From Acidobacterium sp. (lineage in GTDB: Bacteria > Acidobacteriota > Terriglobia > Terriglobales > Acidobacteriaceae): DNA of 6,279 nt. This document shows, in pieces, positions 1 to 5,379 of the stretch (positions within the stretch are counted from its first letter, which is position 1; every line of letters starts with the position of its first letter). The stretch lies in contig PMAM01000234.1 in the NCBI GenBank assembly GCA_003152595.1, forward strand, positions 1-6,279. Reading direction: 5' to 3'. Position numbers and translations under genes: made by a program. The notes beneath the pieces were generated by a model, which was given only the letters and a program-made list of their open reading frames with translations, had not been told where the DNA came from and made no database searches.

Positions 1-3
1 AAA

Positions 4-411
4 GTGGAAGAAATGAGCGCGCGAGCCATCCCCGCCTATCCAGCGTTGCTGGCGAAGCACCCGCCCAGGGTCATCCGTACCCGGGCGGAAAACGAGCACT
101 TCACACGCCTTCTCGAGGATCTTGACCGGAGGCATACCTCCCTGACGCGCGCCGAAAAGGAACTGGCCGACCTGCTCACGCTGCTGATCGAAGACTTCGA
201 GGAGCGCCAGTATCAACTGCCCAGAACCTCGCCCCTCGAGGCCCTTCGCTTCCTCATGGATCAGCACCATCTGCGCCAGAAGGACCTTCTCGACGTTTTC
301 GGAACGCCAAGCGTCGCCTCAGAGGTCCTGAGTGGCAAGCGGGAACTGAGCAAGGAGCATATTCGCCGGCTCAGCGAGCGCTTCTCGGTCCCCGTCGAGC
401 TATTCTTCTGA
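4..411 (+). CDS. higA: HigA-type antitoxin / XRE-family HTH transcriptional regulator
   Basis: This is probably the antitoxin of a HigBA type II toxin-antitoxin pair. Such proteins neutralise a RelE-like mRNA interferase and repress their own operon. The C-terminal half (residues about 79-135) is a helix-turn-helix domain with the family's characteristic run: LRFLMDQHHL, then RQKDLLDVFG, then VASEVLSGKRELS and HIRRLSERF, ending VPVELFF. This lines up from memory with E. coli HigA (MDQYGL, VSRVLSGKRKLT, LATRFGI, ALF), and the length of 132-135 residues is normal. The N-terminal half (about 30-70) is helical and charged, as in HigA, where it contacts the toxin. The start is uncertain: a GTG at 4 and an ATG at 13 are both in frame, and the frame is still open at base 1, so the gene could begin outside the window. 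In HigBA the toxin usually precedes the antitoxin, so higB is expected just left of base 1. The stop is 8 bp from the stop of the convergent GH8 gene. A stand-alone XRE regulator is the alternative. Confidence 0.85.
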   Translation: MEEMSARAIPAYPALLAKHPPRVIRTRAENEHFTRLLEDLDRRHTSLTRAEKELADLLTLLIEDFEERQYQLPRTSPLEALRFLMDQHHLRQKDLLDVFGTPSVASEVLSGKRELSKEHIRRLSERFSVPVELFF

Positions 412-419
412 TCTCTCGC

Positions 420-1715
420 TTACTTCTTTGGCGCGATGATCCGGAACTCCCCGCTCAGATGCATCAGGCTCATCAGGTACAGCATGCCGTCGTAATAGCG
501 GCTCTGCCCCGACGGAATCTTCGTGTTCCACAGCGCCTCGGTAAACAGCCGCGCCCGCTCCCTGTCTGTCGCCGCGAGCCCCGCGACCGCATTCGTGCCC
601 ACCAGCCCCTCCGGATGCTTCTCATGCGTAACCCGCGGATTCGGCTTTTCAGGCTGGCCTTCGAGCGTAAACATCGGGCCATACGTATCCATCCCCTGTG
701 ACTCGGAAAATTTCTGGATGTGATCGCTGAGCGTCTGCTCCGCCGGAGCCTTGCGCCACCACGACCAGTCCACGCTCCAGTTGCTCGCCGTCCGCCATGC
801 GTCGTACCCGAACACCGCGCGCCGCGCGAAGGGCCCCTGCATGGGACTGCCATCAAAATTCGCCATATCCGGCGCAAGACCGGTCTCGGGATTCGCCACC
901 TTGGGAAAGAATGCGCGGCTCGCCTCGGCGGCCCGCTCCCAAAAGTCGCGATCCTCCGGCGGACCCCACCACGCCCACAATTCATAAAACGCCGGCAAGT
1001 GATACGACGGATCGGTGAACGGGTGCGGCATCTCCTCCGGCACAAACTTCACCATCGGCGGATCCTGGTTCATCTCCGCGCCCACACTGTGCGGCCCGCG
1101 CGGTCCCGGCGCCGTGATCACCTCGCGATGCACCATCGCGTGCAGCAGCTTCAGCGCCTCGGCGCGATAGTCGTAAATGCCCTTGCCACCCGGCCAGCGA
1201 TTGGCCGCGAACAGCAGCGCCATCGCAAAGTATGACTCGCCGTCCGGCGCCGCACCTTCCGAGTTGTGCGTGCCGTCGGGTTTGCACGACCAGGCGAAAT
1301 ACTCGTAGCTCGGCGCCTTCGGATCGCTGATGTACATATAGGTCATCGCCCAGTTCCACAGCGCGTCGAACTCCGCCTTCTTGTTCAGCTCCACCGTGAT
1401 CATCATCCCGTACGACATCCCCTCCGTCCGCACATCCTTGTTGTTCCAGTCGGTCAGGTACATCAGCGGGCCGTTAGCATTCGAGCCCGCGGCAAACACC
1501 ACCGACTGCGTCTGCGGATCGCCATGGAAGAGTTGCTGGTACGCGGCCTCGATCTTCGCGTGAATCTCCTTCTCCGAGTGGCCGTCCTCTTTAAAAAGAT
1601 TCCGATATTTCCCCGTCGCGTAAGCGCCGCTGCCATCGCTCAGCGTCTGCGCCCTCAACGCGCACGAACCCCATCCCACCATCAAAGCGGCCAGCAAAAT
1701 TCCAGCAGTCTTCAT
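420..1715 (-). CDS. Secreted glycoside hydrolase family 8 protein, probable reducing-end xylose-releasing exo-oligoxylanase/xylanase
   Basis: This is an inverting glycosidase of family GH8, probably acting on xylo-oligosaccharides or xylan outside the cytoplasm. The 431-residue product begins with a Sec signal peptide (MKTAGILLAALMVGW...) with likely cleavage after ALRA at about residue 22. The mature part has the GH8 signature RTEGMSYGMM (96-105), in which Glu98 matches the family's proton donor. It also has APDGESYFAMALLFAANRW (156-174), in which Asp158 matches the conserved substrate-binding Asp; this form is typical of the Rex subgroup rather than cellulases or chitosanases. The later segment FGYDAWRTASNWSVDW (302-317) offers Asp305 as the best candidate for the base, with Asp316 as second choice. 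The C-terminal part has the repeat-like helices of an (alpha/alpha)6 barrel (LVGTNAVAGLAA, YYDGMLYLMSLMHLSGEF). I chose the ATG at 1715 because a signal peptide follows it directly and a GGGAGGAG motif precedes it. The longer reading frame to 1913 would overlap the divergent pectinesterase gene and adds an Arg/Trp-rich stretch. Exact substrate (xylan, oligoxylan or another beta-1,4-glycan) is not settled. Confidence 0.92.
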   Translation of the reverse strand: MKTAGILLAALMVGWGSCALRAQTLSDGSGAYATGKYRNLFKEDGHSEKEIHAKIEAAYQQLFHGDPQTQSVVFAAGSNANGPLMYLTDWNNKDVRTEGMSYGMMITVELNKKAEFDALWNWAMTYMYISDPKAPSYEYFAWSCKPDGTHNSEGAAPDGESYFAMALLFAANRWPGGKGIYDYRAEALKLLHAMVHREVITAPGPRGPHSVGAEMNQDPPMVKFVPEEMPHPFTDPSYHLPAFYELWAWWGPPEDRDFWERAAEASRAFFPKVANPETGLAPDMANFDGSPMQGPFARRAVFGYDAWRTASNWSVDWSWWRKAPAEQTLSDHIQKFSESQGMDTYGPMFTLEGQPEKPNPRVTHEKHPEGLVGTNAVAGLAATDRERARLFTEALWNTKIPSGQSRYYDGMLYLMSLMHLSGEFRIIAPKK

Positions 1716-1791
1716 CCGCAAATCTTCTCCTCCCATCCGAACCCTCCACCAGAGTAGCTTTTCCCGTCGCATCGCGGCACACTGGGAACCG
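1716..1791. promoter_or_regulatory. Divergent promoter region shared by the GH8 and pectinesterase genes
   Basis: These 76 bp separate the start codons of two divergently transcribed secreted carbohydrate-active enzymes, so both promoters must lie here or reach into the flanking coding sequence. The only symmetric element I see is a loose inverted repeat, TTCCC (1761-1765) and GGGAA (1784-1788), with an 18-bp spacer. A possible minus-strand -10 element, TACTCT, lies at 1751-1756, but I see no convincing -35 partner. The arrangement suggests co-regulation; the actual promoter positions are not resolved. Confidence 0.45.
1727..1734 (-). promoter_or_regulatory. Ribosome binding site of the GH8 gene
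   Basis: On the minus strand GGGAGGAG lies about 11 nt before the ATG at 1715. It is the strongest Shine-Dalgarno match seen before any gene here. The spacing is slightly long, but the motif supports the 1715 start over the in-frame ATGs further upstream. An in-frame TTG closer to the motif (two codons before the ATG) is possible but less likely. Confidence 0.6.
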
Positions 1792-2793
1792 ATGCGCCTC
1801 ACTCGTCTGCTCCCCTTCCTCCTCTGCATCGCCCTCCACGCGCAGGACGTCCACGTCCGCGTCTCGTCCGATGTCAAGACCGGCATCGAAGGCACGACCG
1901 CCTTTCCCACCATCCAGATGGCCCTCGACCATCACCCGTTCGCCGGCCCCGACGGACGAGTGTTCATCGAAATCGCGCCCGGCACCTACCACGAGCGCCT
2001 CAACATCACGCAGAACCACACGAACATCACCCTCATCGGCATGGGCCACGGTCCCGAAGACGTCGTCATTACGAACAGCCTCAACGCGAAGCAGGCCGGC
2101 GGTACCTTCTTCACCGAAACCGTCGAAGTCAACGGCGCCGGCTTCGAGGCCGACAACCTCACCTTTGAGAATTCCGCCGGCAACACAGGCCAGGCCGTAG
2201 CGATCGTCGTGCGCGCCGACCGCGCCGTCTTCAAACACTGCCGCTTCCTCGGCTATCAGGACACGCTCTTCGCCGACTACGGCCGTCAGTACTACGTCGA
2301 CTCGTACATCGAGGGCGCCATCGATTTCATCTTCGGCAACGCCGCCGCCGTTTTCGATCACTCCGAGATCCACGCCAGCGGCCCCGGCTATCTCACCGCG
2401 CAGTCCAGAACCTCGCCGGATCAGCCCACCGGCTACGTGATCGTCGACAGCAAGGTGACAACCGGATCGCAGGACAACGGCGGCCCCGAAGGCAAACACA
2501 CCGGCATCTTCCTCGGCCGTCCCTGGCGCCCGTTCGCGCGCGTCGTCTTCATGCGCACCGAGCTGCCCGCTGAGATTCGCCCCGAGGGCTGGAACAACTG
2601 GGGCAAAGAAGCCAACGAAAAGACCGCGTGGTTCGCCGAGTTCGCCAACACCGGCCCCGGCACAGCCACATCGGCGCGCGCAAGCTGGGCGCGCCAGCTC
2701 ACAGCAAGAGAAGCCCGGCACTTCGAACCCAACGCATTCCTGGCCGGGCGCGACCACTGGAATCCCGTGGCCGCCGCAGCAAAGCTGCCCTGA
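1792..2793 (+). CDS. Secreted pectinesterase (pectin methylesterase, carbohydrate esterase family 8)
   Basis: This enzyme removes methyl esters from homogalacturonan, giving pectate and methanol and opening pectin to lyases and polygalacturonases. The 333-residue product starts with a short signal peptide (MRLTRLLPFLLCIALHA, likely cut before Gln18). All the CE8 landmarks are present: FPTIQMALD (38-46), IAPGTYHERL (61-70), GQAVA (133-137, Gln134), GYQDTLF (154-160, Gln156 and the acid/base Asp157), EGAIDFIFGNA (174-184, the nucleophile Asp178) and LGRPWRPFARVVF (241-253, substrate-binding Arg243). The end carries EGWNNWG (265-271) and a late FLAGRDHWNP segment, as in full-length bacterial and plant enzymes. 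Length is usual for a single-domain CE8 protein. The ATG at 1792 is directly followed by the signal peptide and preceded by a weak GGGA. The gene diverges from GH8, which suggests a plant cell-wall utilisation locus. No key residue is missing, so it should be active. Confidence 0.96.
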   Translation: MRLTRLLPFLLCIALHAQDVHVRVSSDVKTGIEGTTAFPTIQMALDHHPFAGPDGRVFIEIAPGTYHERLNITQNHTNITLIGMGHGPEDVVITNSLNAKQAGGTFFTETVEVNGAGFEADNLTFENSAGNTGQAVAIVVRADRAVFKHCRFLGYQDTLFADYGRQYYVDSYIEGAIDFIFGNAAAVFDHSEIHASGPGYLTAQSRTSPDQPTGYVIVDSKVTTGSQDNGGPEGKHTGIFLGRPWRPFARVVFMRTELPAEIRPEGWNNWGKEANEKTAWFAEFANTGPGTATSARASWARQLTAREARHFEPNAFLAGRDHWNPVAAAAKLP

Positions 2794-2814
2794 TCGCCCT
2801 CGCGGGATCGCCCT
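2792..2814. repeat. Short direct repeat at the pectinesterase stop codon
   Basis: The 9-mer GATCGCCCT occurs at 2792-2800 and again at 2806-2814, 14 bp apart, and the first copy includes part of the TGA stop (2791-2793). It may be a small duplication or chance in GC-rich DNA; no mobile element borders it. Confidence 0.4.
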
Positions 2815-2843
2815 GAACCGCACCCAACGTCGCGCGTTGCGCG
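2792..2843. terminator. Weak candidate hairpins between convergent genes
   Basis: The pectinesterase and phosphoesterase stops face each other across 55 bp. The junction holds a bulged stem, GATCGCCC against GGGATC with a TCGC loop (2792-2809), and a CGCGC/GCGCG stem with a 3-nt loop (2831-2843). Neither has a T-tract on either strand, so classical intrinsic termination is doubtful; they may be chance structures in GC-rich DNA. Part of the first stem comes from a 9-nt direct repeat. Confidence 0.2.
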
Positions 2844-2848
2844 GAGAC

Positions 2849-3574
2849 TCACGGCAACGTCGGCGCGCTCGCCCTCAGCGTCCTCGCCGTCCACTCCGCG
2901 CCCGGCAGCCCGCATGCCCCCAGTCGCTGCAGCTCCCGCTCCACGTCATACGCAACGCGACGGATCGAAGCCTCCCCGTCGTCCAACAGCAAATAGCTAG
3001 CGCGCGGATCGCCATCGTACGGTAGCCCAACGCTGCCCGTGTTCACGACGATCCGACCCGTCCCCGCCAGCCGCCGAATCGACGGCAGATGGGTGTGACC
3101 ATACGCCACCACAGGCGCTCCCAGTGGTCCATAAATCTTCTCCAGTTCCGCATCCGCAGCATCCGCTGCCGGCGCGCGCCAGCAATCTCCCGGCTGCGCA
3201 TGCACCAGCGCGATCCCCGGCAGCGTCACAGCAAGTGGAAGCCGTCGCATCCACTCCAGACGCTCCTCGCCCAGCGCTGCGCGCGCCGCCGAGGCAATCT
3301 CGCGGACCCGCTCCCAAAGCGCTGGCGGAGCCTTCGACTGGCTCGCGAACCTCTCCAGCGACTCAGGGCGAATCAGCATCTCGTCCGTGTTTCCCAGCAC
3401 GCCGCGCCATCCAAGATCGCGCACGCAGTCGACCACCTCCACCGGACTCGATCCGCTGTCCGCCAGGTCGCCTCCGTGCAGAACCACATCCGGCGCCATC
3501 GTGCGCAAATCCCCGACCACCGCCTCAAGAGCGGTCCAGTTGCCGTGAATGTCGGAGACGACAGCGATCCGCAT
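2849..3574 (-). CDS. Calcineurin-like metallophosphoesterase (YfcE/MJ0936-type phosphodiesterase family)
   Basis: This is a cytoplasmic two-metal phosphoesterase of 241 residues with no signal peptide. The metal-binding blocks come in the expected order: SDIHGN (7-12; Asp8, His10), HGGDLAD (33-39; Asp36), GNTDE (61-65; Asn62), VHAQPGD (124-130; His125) and YGHTHLP (158-164; His160, His162). The third block reads GNTD rather than the GNHD of the wider superfamily, which is usual in the YfcE/MJ0936 branch. NTGSVGLPYDGDP (178-190) is the conserved block that closes the domain in this branch, followed by a short tail of about 50 residues. Family members hydrolyse phosphodiesters such as bis-pNPP or 2',3'-cyclic nucleotides in vitro, and the native substrate is generally unknown. 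The ATG at 3574 is favoured because SDIHG must lie close to the N-terminus; the upstream GGCAGG is only a modest ribosome site. The gene stands alone, convergent with the pectinesterase gene and divergent from the unknown gene at 3757. Confidence 0.93.
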   Translation of the reverse strand: MRIAVVSDIHGNWTALEAVVGDLRTMAPDVVLHGGDLADSGSSPVEVVDCVRDLGWRGVLGNTDEMLIRPESLERFASQSKAPPALWERVREIASAARAALGEERLEWMRRLPLAVTLPGIALVHAQPGDCWRAPAADAADAELEKIYGPLGAPVVAYGHTHLPSIRRLAGTGRIVVNTGSVGLPYDGDPRASYLLLDDGEASIRRVAYDVERELQRLGACGLPGAEWTARTLRASAPTLP

Positions 3575-3756
3575 CGGCCTGCCATCGGAACGGCTTTCTC
3601 ATCTTCTCAGTCGGCCAGAACGGCGAGAGATTTACTTCATTCCCCGAAAACCTGATTACTAATCCTAAATCCACGGATTACAAACTCGTAAATGCCTCGC
3701 AGAGCGTATCCGTCGCCACAGCGCAACAGGGCTTAATCCGAGTACAGTGTGGAACT
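3575..3756. promoter_or_regulatory. Divergent intergenic region with clustered TAATCC/GGATTA motifs
   Basis: This 182-bp gap is the longest in the window and separates the divergent starts of the phosphoesterase and the unknown gene. Its middle (about 3629-3693) is clearly richer in A and T than the coding DNA around it. It contains an 11-bp perfect palindrome, GATTACTAATC (3654-3664). TAATCC (3660-3665) also pairs with GGATTA (3675-3680) across 9 bp, and a further TAATCC lies at 3734-3739. GATTTA (3629-3634) and TAAATC (3666-3671) are inverted copies of a related word. This is consistent with a promoter and operator region, but no regulator can be named. No RNA gene or missed ORF was found here. 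Confidence 0.4.
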
Positions 3757-4290
3757 ATGGAGAGGAGCCCCGAAAAAATTCGTGCGCCCGGTGCAGGCAC
3801 CTCAGCAGCGCAGCGGGCTCAAAAGGCCGATCCCGCAGTCTATTCGCAGATGCGGCGCCTCGCGCTCGAGGCTCAGCTGCCCAACGTCGCGCACGGCGGA
3901 GTGCACGTCGTCCTCATGGACTGGCACGCGGACAAAGGCACCGTCACCGTCGTCGCTGCTGCCGACGGCTCAGCCAGCCTGTACCTCAGCACCGGCGGCG
4001 GCTACTTCGGCGGCAGCGAAAAAGCCCCCGCGATCCGCGAAGCTGCCCTCCACGCCATCGCCCTGGCCACCAGCCTGCGATGCCACTTCGAACGAACCGA
4101 CGCCAGCCCCCTCCCCTCCCTCGGAGACGTCACCTTCTATATCAATACCGGCGCTCGCGTCAGTTGCGCCGTGGCGGCCGAATCCAGGCTGCGCGCGGGC
4201 GCAGATCCCCTCGCCGGGCTCAGCGGCGCCATGCAGCGCATCTTGACCGAGTACCGTCTCAACCTGGGCCGCCCAGGCAACAAAGCCTGA
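3757..4290 (+). CDS. Conserved-looking hypothetical protein of unknown function
   Basis: I do not recognise this 177-residue protein. It has no signal peptide or membrane segment and is probably cytoplasmic. After a charged, probably disordered N-terminus (1-25), the sequence suggests helix (28-40), three strands (GVHVVLMDW 48-56, TVTVVAAA 62-69, ASLYLST 73-79), a glycine-rich turn TGGGYFGGSE (79-88), helix (91-108), two strands (DVTFYIN 124-130, VSCAVAAE 135-142) and a helix (151-168). This compact alpha/beta pattern is loosely reminiscent of profilin-like folds such as roadblock or GAF domains, but no diagnostic residue supports that. The regular pattern, the balanced composition and the sharp start argue for a real gene. 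I chose the ATG at 3757; the frame is open to 3124, but that part lies antisense to the phosphoesterase and is abnormally rich in Pro and Arg. The ATG at 3850 is an alternative. There is no good Shine-Dalgarno sequence, and TACAGT at 3743-3748 could be a -10 element, which would give a nearly leaderless message. Confidence 0.78.
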   Translation: MERSPEKIRAPGAGTSAAQRAQKADPAVYSQMRRLALEAQLPNVAHGGVHVVLMDWHADKGTVTVVAAADGSASLYLSTGGGYFGGSEKAPAIREAALHAIALATSLRCHFERTDASPLPSLGDVTFYINTGARVSCAVAAESRLRAGADPLAGLSGAMQRILTEYRLNLGRPGNKA

Positions 4291-4328
4291 CTCATCCGCG
4301 AACCCGCTGCTCTTGCCTGCTGTTCGCG
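4263..4328. terminator. Candidate hairpins at the convergent junction of the unknown gene and thuA-like gene
   Basis: A perfect 6-bp stem with a 3-nt loop, CCTGGG/CCCAGG (4263-4277), lies in the last codons of the unknown gene. A 7-bp inverted repeat, CGCGAAC (4297-4303) and GTTCGCG (4322-4328), sits in the 59-bp gap before the convergent ThuA stop and encloses an 18-nt loop. Neither is followed by a T-run. They may help end transcription from both sides, but this is weak. Confidence 0.25.
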
Positions 4329-4349
4329 CGCACCGTCCCCGATCGGCGG

Positions 4350-5318
4350 CTAATGGCTCGCAGACGTATCTCGGACCGGGTCCGACGCCCCGTTCAGAAA
4401 CGCCGGGTCCATCGCCTCAATATCCACCCTCATGCTCGTCGTCGCAGCCCCCGGAAAGTCGCGCGGCACCTTCTGCGTCACGCGTCCCGTCGCCGCCCAC
4501 TCCGTGCCCCGCTCGAGCAGCGTCATCAGCCCCACGCAGCTCAGCGCCGCAACATCGTGCCCCATCGGCGTATGAAACACGCGCCCCTTGCCATACGACA
4601 GCACCATCGCCATCGGCTCATCGTGCCCTGTGCCCTTGTTCTTCGGATCGGAATACGCTGTCGCCAGCACCGTCATATTCTTCCCCGGTCCACGCAGCGT
4701 TCCGTACAACTCATCGGCCGCGTGCATCCACACCGGCGGCAGCCCCTTCATGATCGGATTCGCCGGCGCGCGCGTCACCACCTGGAACGGCAGCCGCGCC
4801 CCGTGATGTCCCGCCGTTCCCGGCGTCGTCGTGTCCTCGACCAGCTTGCCGCTGTCGAAATACCACAGCGGCCCCGCGCTCTCGTCGCGCCCGCGCCATC
4901 CGCCAATCCCGATCATCTCGTTGAACGCAGCCCAGTGCGGAAACGCGTTGTCCGTCGCATGAATCACCACTAAGCCGCCACCATTCCGCACGTACTCCTC
5001 AAACTGCGTCTTCAGCGCCTCGGGCCAGTCCGGCGCATCGTAGTTCAACACCACTACTTTGTACTGTGCGAACTCCGGCTTGAATGCGCTCAGATCTCCC
5101 GTCTTCGAATCCGGCGCTGTCACCACCGTCACCGCAAACAGCCCCGTCTCCTCCAGCTCCTTCTTCAGCACCGGCGTCGTCAGCCGCCAGTTGTGATACA
5201 GCCCCGCGCTCTCTCCATCGAGCAGCATCACCGGAATCGGCCTCGCCTGGCCATCCGCCCGCACTCCGCCCGCCATCATGGCTGTCCCCAGCAACAACCC
5301 CGTCACGACCTTATTCAT
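4350..5318 (-). CDS. Exported ThuA-domain protein (class I glutamine amidotransferase-like fold)
   Basis: The 322-residue product carries a ThuA domain, named after the trehalose-utilisation protein of rhizobia and widespread in carbohydrate-degrading soil bacteria. A signal peptide (MNKVVTGLLLGTAMMAGGVRA) leads it, with cleavage likely near residue 21-25, so it acts outside the cytoplasm. Conserved blocks are HNWRLTTPVLKKELEETG (42-59), VVVLNYDAPDWP (88-99), EEYVRNGGGLVVIHATDNAFPHW (107-129), FNEMIGIGGWRGRDESAGP (132-150), HHGARLPFQV (171-180), NPIMKGLPPVWMHAADELY (187-205), LRGPGKNMTVLATAYS (208-223) and YGKGRVFHTPMGHD (242-255). The domain spans nearly all of the mature protein, with no added c-type cytochrome or sugar-binding module. 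The reaction is not settled; the family is linked to trehalose and keto-sugar metabolism, so the substrate cannot be named. The start at 5318 is supported by the signal peptide and an upstream AGGCGG. It lies 49 bp downstream of the VWFA-related gene on the same strand, so the two may be co-transcribed. Confidence 0.92.
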   Translation of the reverse strand: MNKVVTGLLLGTAMMAGGVRADGQARPIPVMLLDGESAGLYHNWRLTTPVLKKELEETGLFAVTVVTAPDSKTGDLSAFKPEFAQYKVVVLNYDAPDWPEALKTQFEEYVRNGGGLVVIHATDNAFPHWAAFNEMIGIGGWRGRDESAGPLWYFDSGKLVEDTTTPGTAGHHGARLPFQVVTRAPANPIMKGLPPVWMHAADELYGTLRGPGKNMTVLATAYSDPKNKGTGHDEPMAMVLSYGKGRVFHTPMGHDVAALSCVGLMTLLERGTEWAATGRVTQKVPRDFPGAATTSMRVDIEAMDPAFLNGASDPVRDTSASH

Positions 5319-5330
5319 GCAAACGCCGCC

Positions 5331-5379
5331 TAAACTCTAACCCCTAAACTTTAAACTCTTCAGCTCCCTATTCCCTATT
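5331..5379. repeat. Degenerate heptanucleotide tandem repeat tract (7 units in phase)
   Basis: Reading the plus strand from 5331 in steps of seven gives TAAACTC, TAACCCC, TAAACTT, TAAACTC, TTCAGCT, CCCTATT, CCCTATT. Four units begin TAA, two of them are identical TAAACTC, and the last two are identical CCCTATT; only the fifth is off-pattern. The exact 7-bp phase across 49 bp is unlikely by chance. Short heptamer repeats between genes are known in cyanobacteria (STRRs), and this tract resembles them in form. It fills the junction between the VWFA-related gene and the ThuA gene and overlaps the last codons and stop of the former. Confidence 0.65.

Noticed and set aside
1761..1788. TTCCC/GGGAA inverted repeat as a definite operator
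   Set aside because: The arms are only 5 bp with an 18-bp spacer, so chance is a sufficient explanation; kept only as a note in the divergent promoter region.
1716..1913. N-terminal extension of the GH8 frame by 66 residues
   Set aside because: It would overlap the 5' end of the divergent pectinesterase gene, is Arg/Trp-rich, and would bury the signal peptide that starts at 1715 behind a good ribosome site.
1591..2823. 410-residue open frame antisense to the pectinesterase gene
   Set aside because: It is a codon-bias shadow: rich in Gly, Ala, Val, Asp and Glu with no recognisable motif, lying opposite a gene with all CE8 catalytic residues. It also runs into the GH8 gene.
3124..3756. Long upstream extension of the unknown gene's frame
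   Set aside because: It lies antisense to the metallophosphoesterase and is dominated by Pro, Arg, Ala and Ser, typical of a shadow frame in GC-rich DNA.
4339..4346. CCGATCGG 8-bp palindrome before the ThuA stop
   Set aside because: An isolated 8-bp palindrome is common in GC-rich DNA and has no supporting context.
3747..4973. 408-residue plus-strand frame spanning the unknown gene and the thuA-like gene
   Set aside because: It is extremely Arg/Pro/His-rich, without domains, and crosses two better-supported genes on both strands.
5331..5379. Telomere-like or CRISPR-like array
   Set aside because: TAACCCC/TAAACTC units recall eukaryotic telomere repeats, but the tract is short, internal and degenerate, and there are no spacers between repeats as in CRISPR.
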